64,000 nucleotides of DNA from positions 244,497-308,496 of the forward strand of contig NZ_JAJNCU010000008.1 in NCBI RefSeq assembly GCF_021026095.1, read 5' to 3'. The position numbers were made by a program, and so were the translations under genes. This document shows, in pieces, positions 41,898 to 51,453 of the stretch. The notes under the pieces were generated by a model, which made no database searches, was not told the origin of the DNA, and saw only the letters and a program-made list of their open reading frames with translations. The stretch's first letter is position 1, and every line of letters begins with the position of its first letter. This stretch comes from Salinicoccus halitifaciens (GTDB lineage: Bacteria > Bacillota > Bacilli > Staphylococcales > Salinicoccaceae).

Positions 41898-43577
41898 CTA
41901 ATTGTCTAAAGATGCCTCACTGAAATCGAAGATGTTGTAATTATCTATGACAAGACCTTCCACATCATTGCTGACTGCGTTCAGGTACTCCCCGTGGCGG
42001 ACGAAGATAACCGGTGCGTGCTGGACTATCTTTTCTGTCGCTTCTTCGTAAATCTCCTGCCGGGCAGCCTCATCGGTCTCCCGGGAGCCTTCCTCAAGCA
42101 GTGCATCCATCTCCTCATCCTGGAAGAATGAACGGTTACCTGAGGCACCGACATTGTCGGAATGGAACATCGGCATGATGCCGTCATCCGGGTCACCCGT
42201 TGTATTGCCCCATCCAAGCATGAACATTTCGTGCTCACCATCCGAGGTCGTATCAAGGAAAGTGCCCCACTCGACCTGCTCGATTGTGAGATCTATATTC
42301 AGGTCTGCCAAGGATTCCTGGAAGAAGACCGCGGCATCCATGCGTTCAGGATTGTCCTCATTGACCATGATTGTAGTTTCGAAACCATCTTCGTATCCAG
42401 CTTCCGCAAGCAGTTCACGGGCGCCTTCCATATCATAATCCGGCCGCTCGATATTGTCGGAGTATCCAAGGACACCCGGCGGAATCGGACCGACCGCCGG
42501 CTGCCCGGAGCCATTATAAACACCGGACAGGACGGCCTCGCTGTCGAAAGCCATGGTCAATGCCCAGCGGACGCGGACGTCATCGAAAGGTTCAGCCTGG
42601 TTGTTGAAGCCGATGTAATCGACTGACAGGGCGTCCCGTCTTTCAAGTGTGACTTCGTCATTGTTTTCAATCCTGTCGATATTGTTCGACTGGACATTCA
42701 CCACAAAATCCGAATCGCCGGTTTCAATTTCAGCAATTCTGGATCCGACTTCGGTGACGACTTTGAATGTTACGGAGTCCAGGTTCGCAGGCTCGTTCCA
42801 GTATTCCTCATACTTTGTAAACACGGTGTTTTCACCCGGGTTCCTCGATTCAAACTGCATATAGTGGGTGCCAATTGGATGTGCTTCCACCATTGCGCCT
42901 GTCTCACTGCTGATTGCATCGGCGACTTCCGTGAATTCATCCCCACCCGCTTCACGCAACTCATAATATTCTTCAAGCGTTACATCTGATTCCACTTCGC
43001 TCAATGCATTTTCATAATCCTCATCAATCAAATCTTTACTGATCATTTTGCCGGCACCATGCGTCAGATTGCTGAGCAGCGGTGCAAACGGCTCTTCCGT
43101 CACCAGGCGTATGGTGTAATCATCAATGATTTCAACCTCTTCAATCATTTCGAGCAAAAATGCACGCGGCGATGCGACTGCAGGATCCTGGATCCGGTCG
43201 ATATTCGCTTCCACGACTTCAGCATTGAACTCACTGCCGTCATGGAACTTTACGCCATCCCTCAACTTGAATTCCCATGTTACATCATCAATCTGGTCCC
43301 ATTCTTCGGCGAGCGCTTCGGTTATTTCCAGATTCTCATCCTGAGTCAGCAGGCCTTCGTACACTACATCTCTCAGCTGTTCGGAAGGATCATCGTTACT
43401 GCCGTGCGGATCGAGCGACACAATATCACTCGGCACCGCGACTGTCAGGTCCCCCCCTTCAGATTCTGCTGCCTCCCCGCCGGAATCTGCTGCCTCTTCC
43501 ACTCCGGCATCATCCGTACAGGCAGCGAGAAAAGCCACTAAAGATATGATTAAAAGCGACTGGTTAAAAACTTTCAT
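41898..43577 (-). CDS. Oligopeptide/glutathione-type ABC substrate-binding lipoprotein, paralogue 3
   Basis: The 559-aa family 5 binding protein has lipobox LAAC (VAFLAACTDD), then VPSDIVSLDPHGSNDDPSE, TWEFKLRDGVKFHDGSEFNAEVV, IGTHYMQFESRNPGENTVFTKYEEYW, VTFKVVTEVGSRIAEIETGDS and RWALTMAFDSEAVLSGVYN. Its closest relative in the window is paralogue 2. The frame opens with TTG at 43595, but the AAAGGGGG site points to the ATG at 43577. It is transcribed toward paralogue 2 and divergent from the FdhA-like dehydrogenase gene, sharing a 170-bp upstream region with it. Confidence 0.87.
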   Translation of the reverse strand: MKVFNQSLLIISLVAFLAACTDDAGVEEAADSGGEAAESEGGDLTVAVPSDIVSLDPHGSNDDPSEQLRDVVYEGLLTQDENLEITEALAEEWDQIDDVTWEFKLRDGVKFHDGSEFNAEVVEANIDRIQDPAVASPRAFLLEMIEEVEIIDDYTIRLVTEEPFAPLLSNLTHGAGKMISKDLIDEDYENALSEVESDVTLEEYYELREAGGDEFTEVADAISSETGAMVEAHPIGTHYMQFESRNPGENTVFTKYEEYWNEPANLDSVTFKVVTEVGSRIAEIETGDSDFVVNVQSNNIDRIENNDEVTLERRDALSVDYIGFNNQAEPFDDVRVRWALTMAFDSEAVLSGVYNGSGQPAVGPIPPGVLGYSDNIERPDYDMEGARELLAEAGYEDGFETTIMVNEDNPERMDAAVFFQESLADLNIDLTIEQVEWGTFLDTTSDGEHEMFMLGWGNTTGDPDDGIMPMFHSDNVGASGNRSFFQDEEMDALLEEGSRETDEAARQEIYEEATEKIVQHAPVIFVRHGEYLNAVSNDVEGLVIDNYNIFDFSEASLDN

Positions 43578-43746
43578 TTTCATCCCCCTTTGCAAGTATC
43601 AACCTTTAAGTTCTATATTATGTAAAATCTATCCAAAAGTCACCAAAAATCCTAGAAAAGTCTGAAAACTAATGAACTCCCCTCTCCCTGTAATGTTTAT
43701 ATTTCTCCTTTCAGGGAATTTAATATGAAAATCTCATGTAAAGGAT

Positions 43747-44886
43747 GTGTCTATATTGCAAGCTGTAACTGTACAAGGGAAAAACAAAGTCAAAGTCAAG
43801 AAGATGAAGGCCCCTGAGATTCAGGAAGGCACCGATATGATCATACGGGTCACCTCCACCGCAATATGCGGTTCGGATCTGCACCTGTTCCGTAAAAGCA
43901 TGCCGATTACTAACGATTACATCATCGGCCACGAGCCCATGGGTATCGTAGAAGAAGTGGGACCGGGCGTTAAGAACAGGAAAGTCGGGGACCGCGTTGT
44001 CATCCCTTTCAACATCGGATGCGGGGATTGCCATTTCTGTAATAACCAAATGGAGAGCCAGTGCGACAATTCCAATCCGCATCTCGACACAGGAGCATAC
44101 TTCGGATTTGGGGAAGTGTTCGGCGACTATCCCGGCGGACAGGCGGAGTATTTGCGCGTCCCTTATGCGGACTTCACTTCATTCCTCGTTCCGGAAGACA
44201 GCGAGCTTGAAGATGAGAGCCTCCTGTTCCTGTCGGACGTCATGCCGACAGCTTACTGGAGCGTGGACCACAGCGGCGTTAAAGAGGGCGACACGGTCGT
44301 TGTCCTCGGATCCGGCCCAATCGGCCTGATGACCCAGAAGTTTGCATGGATGAAAGGTGCGAGCCGCGTGATTGCCATCGACCATAACCAGGTGAGGCTC
44401 GATCATGCGAGACGCACGAACAACGTTGAAGCATACAACTATAAGGAAATCAGCAATATCGGCGACTATGTCCATGAAATTACAAAAGGCGGCGCCGAAG
44501 TGGTCATCGACTGTGTCGGCATGGACGGCGAGATCACCACTAAAGACCGCATCAAAACACTTGGCGGCCAGATCGGCACCATCGATCCAATCATTCTGGC
44601 GGCAAGGATGGTGAAGAAGTTCGGCACCATCCAGCTGACGGGAATATACGGCGCACCGGGAACAGGTTATCCGCTGCACCGCATCTTCTCACGTAATATA
44701 ACTGTCAAAGCCGGGCAGGCACCGGTCATCCATTATATGCCGGAGCTCTATGAAATGGTGAAGGAAGGGAAGATCGACCCGACTGACATCATCACCCATA
44801 ACGTGCCGCTCAAGAAAGCGGAAAAAATGTATAACATCTTCAACAATCATGACGACGGCTGCATCAAAGTCGTCATGAAACCATAA
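43747..44886 (+). CDS. Zinc-dependent alcohol/formaldehyde dehydrogenase (FdhA-like)
   Basis: The 379-aa medium-chain dehydrogenase has the catalytic zinc ligands Cys41 (AICGSDLH) and His62-Glu63 (GHEP), the structural zinc cysteines 92, 95, 98 and 106 (CGDCHFC...C), the FdhA-type stretch PFNIGCGDCHFC and YPGGQAEYLRVPYAD, and the cofactor loop GSGPIGLM. FdhA-type enzymes oxidise formaldehyde or other alcohols/aldehydes with NAD. The substrate is not certain. Start GTG at 43747 is used here; a TTG at 43756 has better spacing to AAGGAT (43741-43746). It is the only non-transporter gene in the binding-protein array and ends at a strong bidirectional terminator. Confidence 0.88.
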   Translation: MSILQAVTVQGKNKVKVKKMKAPEIQEGTDMIIRVTSTAICGSDLHLFRKSMPITNDYIIGHEPMGIVEEVGPGVKNRKVGDRVVIPFNIGCGDCHFCNNQMESQCDNSNPHLDTGAYFGFGEVFGDYPGGQAEYLRVPYADFTSFLVPEDSELEDESLLFLSDVMPTAYWSVDHSGVKEGDTVVVLGSGPIGLMTQKFAWMKGASRVIAIDHNQVRLDHARRTNNVEAYNYKEISNIGDYVHEITKGGAEVVIDCVGMDGEITTKDRIKTLGGQIGTIDPIILAARMVKKFGTIQLTGIYGAPGTGYPLHRIFSRNITVKAGQAPVIHYMPELYEMVKEGKIDPTDIITHNVPLKKAEKMYNIFNNHDDGCIKVVMKP

Positions 44887-44901
44887 TTTAAACAGAAAGA
44901 T

Positions 44902-44936
44902 AAAACCCGTGCCGGGACTCCCGGCACGGGTTTTAT
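44902..44936. terminator. Strong bidirectional terminator
   Basis: AAAACCCGTGCCGGG / CCCGGCACGGGTTTT with a 3-nt loop, between the convergent dehydrogenase gene and binding-protein gene 4. Confidence 0.95.
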
Positions 44937-44938
44937 CA

Positions 44939-46618
44939 TCATTCCGTCAATGTCACATTGCGGAAATCAGGTTTGATGAAATCGTCTATATACAGGCCTT
45001 CCACTTCACTTCTGTATGCATTCATGCTGATGCTCTCGTTGAAGTAGATCGCCGGTGCGTCTTCCACAAGTATTGCCTGTGCTTCTTCGTATATTTCGGC
45101 ACGCGCTTCTTCATCACTTTCCGCACGTCCCGCTTCAAGCAGCGCATCAAGTTCCGGGTTGTCATAAAATGTACGGTTGCCTCCGGCACCGTGCATGCTC
45201 GAATGGAACAGCGGCCAGAGTGCCTGGTCGGGATCCCCTGTGAAGTTCGGCCATCCCAGAAGGAATATGTCGTGCTCTCCGGAGGAGGCCTCTTCGAGAT
45301 AAGTCCCCCATTCAATCTGCTCCACAGTCGCATTGATATTGAGGTGAGCGAGTGCTTCCTGCAGGTAGATCGCCGTGTCCACCCTTTCCGGTGCATCGTT
45401 GGTGATGATGCTGAGTTCGAAGCCATCTTCATGGCCCGCCTCTTCCATCAGCCTTTGTGCTTCCTCCAGATCGTATTCGAATTCCGCGTTGTCTGCCGTG
45501 TGTCCGGCCATGCCTTCAATCAGCGGGCCGTCAGGCACTCTGCCCATATCATTGTATATACCCGCCATGATTTCATCCCTGTCCACCGCGTGCGAGATGG
45601 CCTGCCTGACCCGCACATCGTCGAGCGGTTCCTTTTGGGTGTTGAACCCGATGAAATTGATAGCCACACTCGAATTATTGTAAGCTTCCGTTTCCGGGTG
45701 GTTTTCTATCCTTTCGACATTGCTTGAATCATAGCCGAATATCACATGTGACGTGCCCGTTTCAAGTTCGGCCATCCTTGCACCTGTTTCAGCAACAATC
45801 TTGAAAGTGATGGTATCCAGGTGCATCGGCCCCTGCCAGTAGTCTTCGTTTTTCGCAAGTACAATGCTTTCCCCCGGTGTCCTCGACTCGAACTTCGCAT
45901 AGTTCGTGCCGACAGGGTTTTGGTCCACCACGGAACCGAGTTCTTCGGAGATCTCATCAGCCGCTTCTTCAAACCCTTCCCCGCCGTCTTCGCGCAGTGC
46001 GTAATATTCCTCAACTGAATATCCGGCGCCTGAATTTTCAATCGCCTGTCTGTAGTCTTCATCTATGACCTCTTTACTGATCATACCGCCGCCGTCATGC
46101 GTCAGATGATTGAGCAGCGGCGCAAACGGATACTCCGTTGTGATTTCCACCGTGTATTCATCGAGAACCTCAACTTCCGAGATCATTTCGAAAAGGCTCA
46201 GCCTTGGAGAAGCCACAGCGGGATCGGTCAGCCTGTCGAGGTTCGCTTTGACGACTTCGGCATTGAATTCGCTGCCGTCATGGAAAGGCACACCTTCCCG
46301 CAGTTCGAATTGCCATGTCAGATCGTCCACCTGCTCCCAATCTTCAGCGAGCAGCGGTTCAATCTCAAAGTTTTCGTCCTGAGTGACAAGACCTTCGTAA
46401 ATCGTGTTCCTCACCTGGTCCGAATACAATTCATTGCTGGCATGCGGATCGAGGGACACGATGTCATTGCCTGTGGATATGACCAGGTCCCCGCCTGCTT
46501 CAGCCTCACCCGCTTCTGCTTTGCCTGCACCTTCCTTCGCGACCTCACTGTCATCGCTGCATGCTGAAAGGACCATGACAAGTCCCATAAGCAATGTGAA
46601 TTTCATTATGTATTTCAT
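44939..46618 (-). CDS. Oligopeptide/glutathione-type ABC substrate-binding lipoprotein, paralogue 4
   Basis: The 559-aa family 5 binding protein has lipobox LSAC (VMVLSACSDD), then STGNDIVSLDPHASNELYSD, TWQFELREGVPFHDGSEFNAEVV, VGTNYAKFESRTPGES, ITFKIVAETGARMAELETG and VRQAISHAVDRDEIMAGIYN. A GAGGAGG site precedes the ATG. It is divergent from the transporter operon that starts at 46888, with an AT-rich 269-bp region between them that must hold both promoters. This gene is the most likely cognate binding protein of that transporter; the other three lie further away but in the same cluster. Confidence 0.88.
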   Translation of the reverse strand: MKYIMKFTLLMGLVMVLSACSDDSEVAKEGAGKAEAGEAEAGGDLVISTGNDIVSLDPHASNELYSDQVRNTIYEGLVTQDENFEIEPLLAEDWEQVDDLTWQFELREGVPFHDGSEFNAEVVKANLDRLTDPAVASPRLSLFEMISEVEVLDEYTVEITTEYPFAPLLNHLTHDGGGMISKEVIDEDYRQAIENSGAGYSVEEYYALREDGGEGFEEAADEISEELGSVVDQNPVGTNYAKFESRTPGESIVLAKNEDYWQGPMHLDTITFKIVAETGARMAELETGTSHVIFGYDSSNVERIENHPETEAYNNSSVAINFIGFNTQKEPLDDVRVRQAISHAVDRDEIMAGIYNDMGRVPDGPLIEGMAGHTADNAEFEYDLEEAQRLMEEAGHEDGFELSIITNDAPERVDTAIYLQEALAHLNINATVEQIEWGTYLEEASSGEHDIFLLGWPNFTGDPDQALWPLFHSSMHGAGGNRTFYDNPELDALLEAGRAESDEEARAEIYEEAQAILVEDAPAIYFNESISMNAYRSEVEGLYIDDFIKPDFRNVTLTE

Positions 46619-46887
46619 CTAAAAACCTCCTCAATTTTTAATTCCTATCCCTTTACCAGGAATTATTTCCTATTGTAACACTATGAATTAGAAATTGTAA
46701 ACGCCTTTTCTTGTTTTATTAGTACATTATTAGTTACATTTTAAGTTATTCCAAGGCACTTTGTGATTTAATTCTCCTTATTTAACGTTGCTATTATGCA
46801 TTCGAAAATGTATTATTATTTAATAGCTATATTATAAGTATAGTTTTCACACTATTCCTAAATTTCTATGATAAGGGGGTCTCTTGA

Positions 46888-47796
46888 ATGGCGGTCGCTT
46901 CTAAAGAGAGGGTTCGGGATACTAAGCCCGTAAACCCGCGTATCAAAAGTTTTAAAGAGTTTTTCAAACGGCTTAGAAAGAATAAGTCAGCCCTGATCGG
47001 TTTTTATGTACTGGCGTTTTTATTACTTGTATCGATTTTCGGTGCAATAGATGCCAACTACAATTTACTCGGTGTCAATTCGAATGCCACGAGTCTGACG
47101 GAAAAACTGGAGGGTCCTTCAGCTGCACACTGGTTTGGGACGGATCATCTCGGCAGGGATATCTTCTTCCGTATACTTCATGGTATGTACATAACACTCG
47201 GTGTGGGCTTTGCAGCTACGTTCATGGGGGCAATTGTCGGTGTACCTCTCGGGATCATCGCAGGTTACTACGGTGGATGGTTGGATACCATCATCATGCG
47301 TGTAATGGATGTACTGCTTGCATTCCCGGGCATACTGCTTGCGCTTGCAATCGTTTCTGTCCTCGGTGGCAGCACGATCAACGTCACCATTGCCATCGCA
47401 ATCGGTTCATTGCCGCAGTTCGCCCGTATCGTCCGTGGTTCCACCCTGACCACGAAAAAACTTGAGTATGTCGATGCAATACGTGCACTCGGTGCAAGGG
47501 ACGGCAAAATCATATTCCAGCACATCCTGCCGAACATCATGTCGCCGATCATCGTCAACACGACACTGTTCATCGCTTCTGCAATTCTTTCTGCAGCAGG
47601 ACTTTCATTCCTTGGGCTTGGTGTACAGCCACCGACACCTGAATGGGGTGCAATGTTGAACGATGGACGTAACTACATGTATCAGGCAGGCCATATCACT
47701 TTCTTCCCGGGTATGATGATTGTGATTGTAGTACTGGCCTTCAACTTATTTGGAGATGGATTGAGAGATGCAATTGATCCTAAACAGAAAAATTAG
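46888..47796 (+). CDS. ABC peptide transporter permease, DppC/OppC type
   Basis: The 302-aa inner-membrane permease has a cytoplasmic N-terminus, six membrane segments, the OppC-type N-terminal domain (RLRKNKSALIGFYVLAFLLLVSIFG, WFGTDHLGRDIFFRILHGMYITL) and the ATPase-contact EAA loop in the region YVDAIRALGARDGKIIFQHILPNI. It pairs with the following DppB-type permease to form the channel. The GGGGG ribosome site lies 9 nt before the ATG. Here the C-type permease gene comes before the B-type gene, the reverse of the classical opp/dpp order. Confidence 0.92.
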   Translation: MAVASKERVRDTKPVNPRIKSFKEFFKRLRKNKSALIGFYVLAFLLLVSIFGAIDANYNLLGVNSNATSLTEKLEGPSAAHWFGTDHLGRDIFFRILHGMYITLGVGFAATFMGAIVGVPLGIIAGYYGGWLDTIIMRVMDVLLAFPGILLALAIVSVLGGSTINVTIAIAIGSLPQFARIVRGSTLTTKKLEYVDAIRALGARDGKIIFQHILPNIMSPIIVNTTLFIASAILSAAGLSFLGLGVQPPTPEWGAMLNDGRNYMYQAGHITFFPGMMIVIVVLAFNLFGDGLRDAIDPKQKN

Positions 47797-47806
47797 GAGG
47801 TAAATC

Positions 47807-48727
47807 ATGACAACATTTATTATTAGACGTATTTTGCAGCTTATCCCTGTTCTGCTTGGGGTTTCGATACTTGTGTTCAGTCTGATGCACCTCACTCCAG
47901 GTAACCCGGCAGTCATCATGGCAGGTGAAAGTGCGCCTGAAGCAACCGTAAGGGCGATTGAACAGCGTTTAGGATTGAATGATCCACTGTATGTACAATA
48001 TTGGAACTTCCTGACGAATGCTTTGCAGCTTGATTTTGGTACATCAATCAGAGATAACATCCCGGTGATGAACCATATCCAGGCAAGGTTCTTCATCACT
48101 TTGGAATTATCAATCTACTCGACAATCTTCAGCCTTGTCTTAGGTCTGCTTGCCGGTATCGTCTCAGCCGTCAGACGTTATTCTTTTTCTGATGTTGCAC
48201 TTATGATCGTCACTCTGTTCGGCCTTTCAATGCCGAACTTCTGGCTCGGCCTCATGCTGATCCAGTGGTTTTCAATCGAACTCGGCTGGTTTGCACCGAC
48301 CGGCTGGGGAAATCTTGATCAGATCGTCCTACCTGTCATTGCACTCGGTACAGCCGGTGCAGCAATCATTGCACGTATGACACGGAGTTCGATGCTGGAT
48401 GTCATCAATCAGGATTATATACGTACTGCACGTGCCAAAGGTGTGAAGGAACGTGTGGTAATTTTCCGTCACGCACTTAAGAATGCTTTAATTCCGGTCG
48501 TGACCGTTGTCGGTCTGCAATTCGGCTACTTGCTTGCCGGTTCAGTGCTGACAGAGAGTGTATTCGCAATCAACGGCCTCGGCAGACTGATCATCGATTC
48601 AATCCTGCAGAGGGACTTCCCTGTAGTGCAGGGTGCTGTTCTTGTGATTGCCGTCACTTTCGTCTTCGTCAACCTGCTGGTTGATATTTCTTACAGAATG
48701 CTGAACAAGCGTGTGGACCTAAACTAG
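47807..48727 (+). CDS. ABC peptide transporter permease, DppB/OppB type
   Basis: The 306-aa permease has the conserved start [32 protein letters not shown], six membrane segments, the EAA loop [25 protein letters not shown] and the C-terminal [21 protein letters not shown]. The sequence resembles dipeptide/glutathione/nickel-type permeases. It starts 10 nt after the preceding gene with a GGAGGT site and is followed by the ATPase gene. Confidence 0.92.
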   Translation: MTTFIIRRILQLIPVLLGVSILVFSLMHLTPGNPAVIMAGESAPEATVRAIEQRLGLNDPLYVQYWNFLTNALQLDFGTSIRDNIPVMNHIQARFFITLELSIYSTIFSLVLGLLAGIVSAVRRYSFSDVALMIVTLFGLSMPNFWLGLMLIQWFSIELGWFAPTGWGNLDQIVLPVIALGTAGAAIIARMTRSSMLDVINQDYIRTARAKGVKERVVIFRHALKNALIPVVTVVGLQFGYLLAGSVLTESVFAINGLGRLIIDSILQRDFPVVQGAVLVIAVTFVFVNLLVDISYRMLNKRVDLN

Positions 48728-48743
48728 GTAGGGAGTGACAAAA

Positions 48744-49757
48744 ATGTCAGATAACATACTTGATGTAAATGATTTAAAAACTTCCTTCTTCGTTGAAGGA
48801 AATGAGATAAAAGCAGTTGACGGTGTCACCTTTAACGTGCCGAAGGGAAAAACGCTCGGCATTGTCGGAGAGTCCGGTTCAGGTAAAAGTATCACCGCAC
48901 TGTCGATTTTGAAGTTGATAGAAGATCCGGGTAAGATTGTGGGTGGCAGCATCAGCTTTAAAGGTGAGGAACTCACCACAGCCAAAGAATCGCGAATGAG
49001 GCAGATCAGGGGTAATGAAATCTCCATGATCTTCCAGGAACCGATGACTTCCCTGAATCCGGTATATACAGTCGGGCAGCAGCTTCGGGAGTCATTCAAA
49101 ATACATCAGGGCCTCGGCAAGAAGGAAGGCACGAAACGTTCTATCGAGATGCTTGAACTTGTCGGCATCCCTTCCCCGGATAAACGTGTAGACCAATATC
49201 CTTACGAACTTTCCGGCGGGATGAGGCAGCGTGTGATGATTGCCATAGCCCTCGCCTGTAAGCCTGAACTGCTCATCGCCGATGAGCCGACGACGGCACT
49301 TGATGTGACCATACAGGCACAGATCCTTGAACTGATCAAAGAGCTTCAGGAGGAAATCGGCATGAGTGTCGTAATGATCACCCATGACCTCGGCGTCGTT
49401 GCTGAGACATGTGACTACGTTGCGGTCATGTACTGCGGAAAGGTCGTTGAATTCGCGGATGTCGAGTCTCTATTCGAAAATCCGCGCCACCCTTATACTG
49501 TCGGCCTGCTGAACTCACTGCCGCGCCATGATATCGATCAGGATGAACTGATCCCGATCAAAGGCAACGTTCCGGCGCCCGATGAAATGCCGTCAGGCTG
49601 CCGCTTTGCACCAAGATGCCCGTTTGCCAGCGACATCTGCGCAACACTGCCGGACCTCGAAACACAGGAGGACGGCAACGATGTCAGATGCTGGATCTAC
49701 ACTGATGAATGGGATGGAGAGGAGGTAAACGTATATGACAAAGAACACTCTTCTTGA
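48744..49757 (+). CDS. ABC peptide transporter ATPase, OppD/DppD type
   Basis: The 337-aa ATPase has Walker [10 protein letters not shown]-loop [19 protein letters not shown], signature [12 protein letters not shown], Walker [15 protein letters not shown] and H-loop [11 protein letters not shown]. The C-terminal OppD/F-type domain has the cysteine pattern [17 protein letters not shown], which in relatives holds an iron-sulfur cluster. The frame begins with a GTG at 48735; the ATG at 48744 is better spaced from AGGGAG. It overlaps the OppF-type gene by 23 nt. Confidence 0.93.
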   Translation: MSDNILDVNDLKTSFFVEGNEIKAVDGVTFNVPKGKTLGIVGESGSGKSITALSILKLIEDPGKIVGGSISFKGEELTTAKESRMRQIRGNEISMIFQEPMTSLNPVYTVGQQLRESFKIHQGLGKKEGTKRSIEMLELVGIPSPDKRVDQYPYELSGGMRQRVMIAIALACKPELLIADEPTTALDVTIQAQILELIKELQEEIGMSVVMITHDLGVVAETCDYVAVMYCGKVVEFADVESLFENPRHPYTVGLLNSLPRHDIDQDELIPIKGNVPAPDEMPSGCRFAPRCPFASDICATLPDLETQEDGNDVRCWIYTDEWDGEEVNVYDKEHSS

Positions 49758-50829
49758 AGTTGAAGGTCTGAAGCAGTACTTCCCGATAAAGGGCGGTTTC
49801 CTCGGACGCACGGTCAACCATGTCAAGGCGGTGGATGACATCAGCTTCCATATCAATGAAGGCGAGACGGTCTCCGTCGTCGGCGAATCCGGCTGCGGGA
49901 AATCGACTACCGGCCGGGCGATACTCCGCCTTGATGAGCCGACTGAAGGCAAAGTCACCTTCCAGGGCACGGATGTCCTTGCCTTGAGCAAATCGGAAAT
50001 GCGCAAGATGCGCAGTGATATGCAGATCATCTTCCAGGATCCGTATGCATCACTCAACCCGAGGAAAACCGTGAAAATGACTTTGATAGAAGCGATGACG
50101 ATACAAAACATCGGAGAACCCAAGGAAAGGGAGCAGCGTGCACTCGAAATCATGGAAACCGTCGGCCTTCAAAAGCACCAGATCGACCGGTTCCCGCATG
50201 AATTCTCAGGCGGCCAGCGCCAGCGTATCGGCATCGCCCGTGCGCTTGCAGTGAATCCGAAGCTGATCATCGCAGACGAGGCGGTCAGTGCCCTGGACGT
50301 ATCAATCCAGGCGCAGGTATTGAACCTGCTGCAGAGGCTGCAGCGTGAAATGGGGCTCACGTACCTGTTCATCGCTCACGACCTCGGTGTCGTAAGGCAC
50401 ATCTCGGACAGGATCATCGTCATGTATCTCGGTAAAATCGTCGAGATGGGGGATACGAAGAGCATCTTCGACAACCCGCAGCACCCTTATACAAAGGCGC
50501 TGCTTTCGGCAATCCCTGTACCGGATCCGAAGAATAAGAGCGAACGCATCTTCCTCCGCGGGGACGTACCGTCACCGATCGATCCGCCGTCAGGCTGCCG
50601 ATTCCATACAAGGTGCCCGTTCGCAACAGATAAGTGCAGAACGGAAATACCGGTCCTTGAACACAAGGATGAAACATATGCAGGACAGCATGACGTTGCA
50701 TGCCATTATGCAATCGATATCCAGGAAGGCAGACACAAGCCGACCCATGAGATGAAGAATGTACGCAAAGTGCTCGACGAAGAAGGCCAGGATATCGCTG
50801 AAACTAAAGAAGAATTGAATCAACGTTAA
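49735..50829 (+). CDS. ABC peptide transporter ATPase, OppF/DppF type
   Basis: The 364-aa ATPase has the OppF-type start [20 protein letters not shown], Walker A GESGCGKSTTGRAILRL, Q-loop IFQDPYASLNPRKTVKMTL, signature FSGGQRQRIGIARAL, Walker B LIIADEAVSALDVS (Ala-Val in place of the more usual Pro-Thr/Val) and H-loop LFIAHDLGVV. It also carries the C-terminal cysteine set PSGCRFHTRCPFATDKC. About 40 extra residues at the C-terminus follow the standard end. It is the last gene of the operon and is followed by a strong terminator. Confidence 0.93.
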   Translation: MTKNTLLEVEGLKQYFPIKGGFLGRTVNHVKAVDDISFHINEGETVSVVGESGCGKSTTGRAILRLDEPTEGKVTFQGTDVLALSKSEMRKMRSDMQIIFQDPYASLNPRKTVKMTLIEAMTIQNIGEPKEREQRALEIMETVGLQKHQIDRFPHEFSGGQRQRIGIARALAVNPKLIIADEAVSALDVSIQAQVLNLLQRLQREMGLTYLFIAHDLGVVRHISDRIIVMYLGKIVEMGDTKSIFDNPQHPYTKALLSAIPVPDPKNKSERIFLRGDVPSPIDPPSGCRFHTRCPFATDKCRTEIPVLEHKDETYAGQHDVACHYAIDIQEGRHKPTHEMKNVRKVLDEEGQDIAETKEELNQR

Positions 50830-50831
50830 AA

Positions 50832-50869
50832 AAATCGCACTTGGCTCCCATGAGCCAAGTGCGATTTTT
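50832..50869. terminator. Strong terminator of the opp-like operon
   Basis: AAATCGCACTTGGCTC / GAGCCAAGTGCGATTTTT hairpin with T-runs on both sides, between the ATPase gene and the convergent DUF456 gene. Confidence 0.93.
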
Positions 50870-50872
50870 CAT

Positions 50873-51358
50873 TTAGAATACGAATGCATCCAGCAGGAAC
50901 CAGATGATCAGAAGTACATAGATCACGAAGTTGAATGCCGAACTCGCAAAAAAAGCAAGCAGCGAACCGACTGCCGCCCTGAAGGCTGCATTGATGTCCT
51001 TTGTTGATATGAATTCAAGCGCCAGGACAAATACGAACGGGACGAATATGACGCCGAACGGCGGGTAGATGAACATACCGACGATGACCCCGATGATCGC
51101 TGCGGCCTCGCTCTTCTTCGAACCTCCGTACTTCTTGACGAAATAGCTGTTCGCGACCAAATCACTGACAAACACAAGCGCGGTCAAAACTGCCGCGACC
51201 AGCCAGAACATCCAGGTCAGTGTCTCACTGTTTATCAGGAAGTGATAAATCAAAAACCCGACCCAGAACACCACCACTGAAGGGATGACCGGTGCAATGA
51301 CACCGACGAATCCGAGGATAAAACTGACTATGACCAGTATCCACCATAAAATCTCCAT
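50873..51358 (-). CDS. DUF456-family membrane protein
   Basis: The 161-aa hydrophobic protein has about four or five membrane segments and a glycine/proline pattern (GFVGVIAPVIPSVVVFWVGFLIYHF, VANSYFVKKYGGSKKSEAAAIIGVIVGMFIYPPFGVIF) typical of DUF456. No function is known for the family. A GAAGGAG site is correctly spaced from the ATG at 51358, so I start there, one codon inside the open frame. It is monocistronic, between the opp-like operon and ccpE. Confidence 0.85.
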   Translation of the reverse strand: MEILWWILVIVSFILGFVGVIAPVIPSVVVFWVGFLIYHFLINSETLTWMFWLVAAVLTALVFVSDLVANSYFVKKYGGSKKSEAAAIIGVIVGMFIYPPFGVIFVPFVFVLALEFISTKDINAAFRAAVGSLLAFFASSAFNFVIYVLLIIWFLLDAFVF

Positions 51359-51453
51359 CAAACGACTCCTTCTTGAATATGAGTTTGCGTACCATCAGCA
51401 TCACTTCATCCTAACAATATCCGGGAAAGCTTTGCAAGCGGAACTCCCCGGTG

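Noticed and set aside
43656-43670. CodY box between binding-protein gene 3 and the dehydrogenase
   Set aside because: AAAAGTCTGAAAACT has four mismatches to the consensus, too many to support.
38199-46618. Assembly artefact giving four copies of one binding-protein gene
   Set aside because: The four proteins differ clearly in sequence and length and have different flanks, so they are old paralogues.
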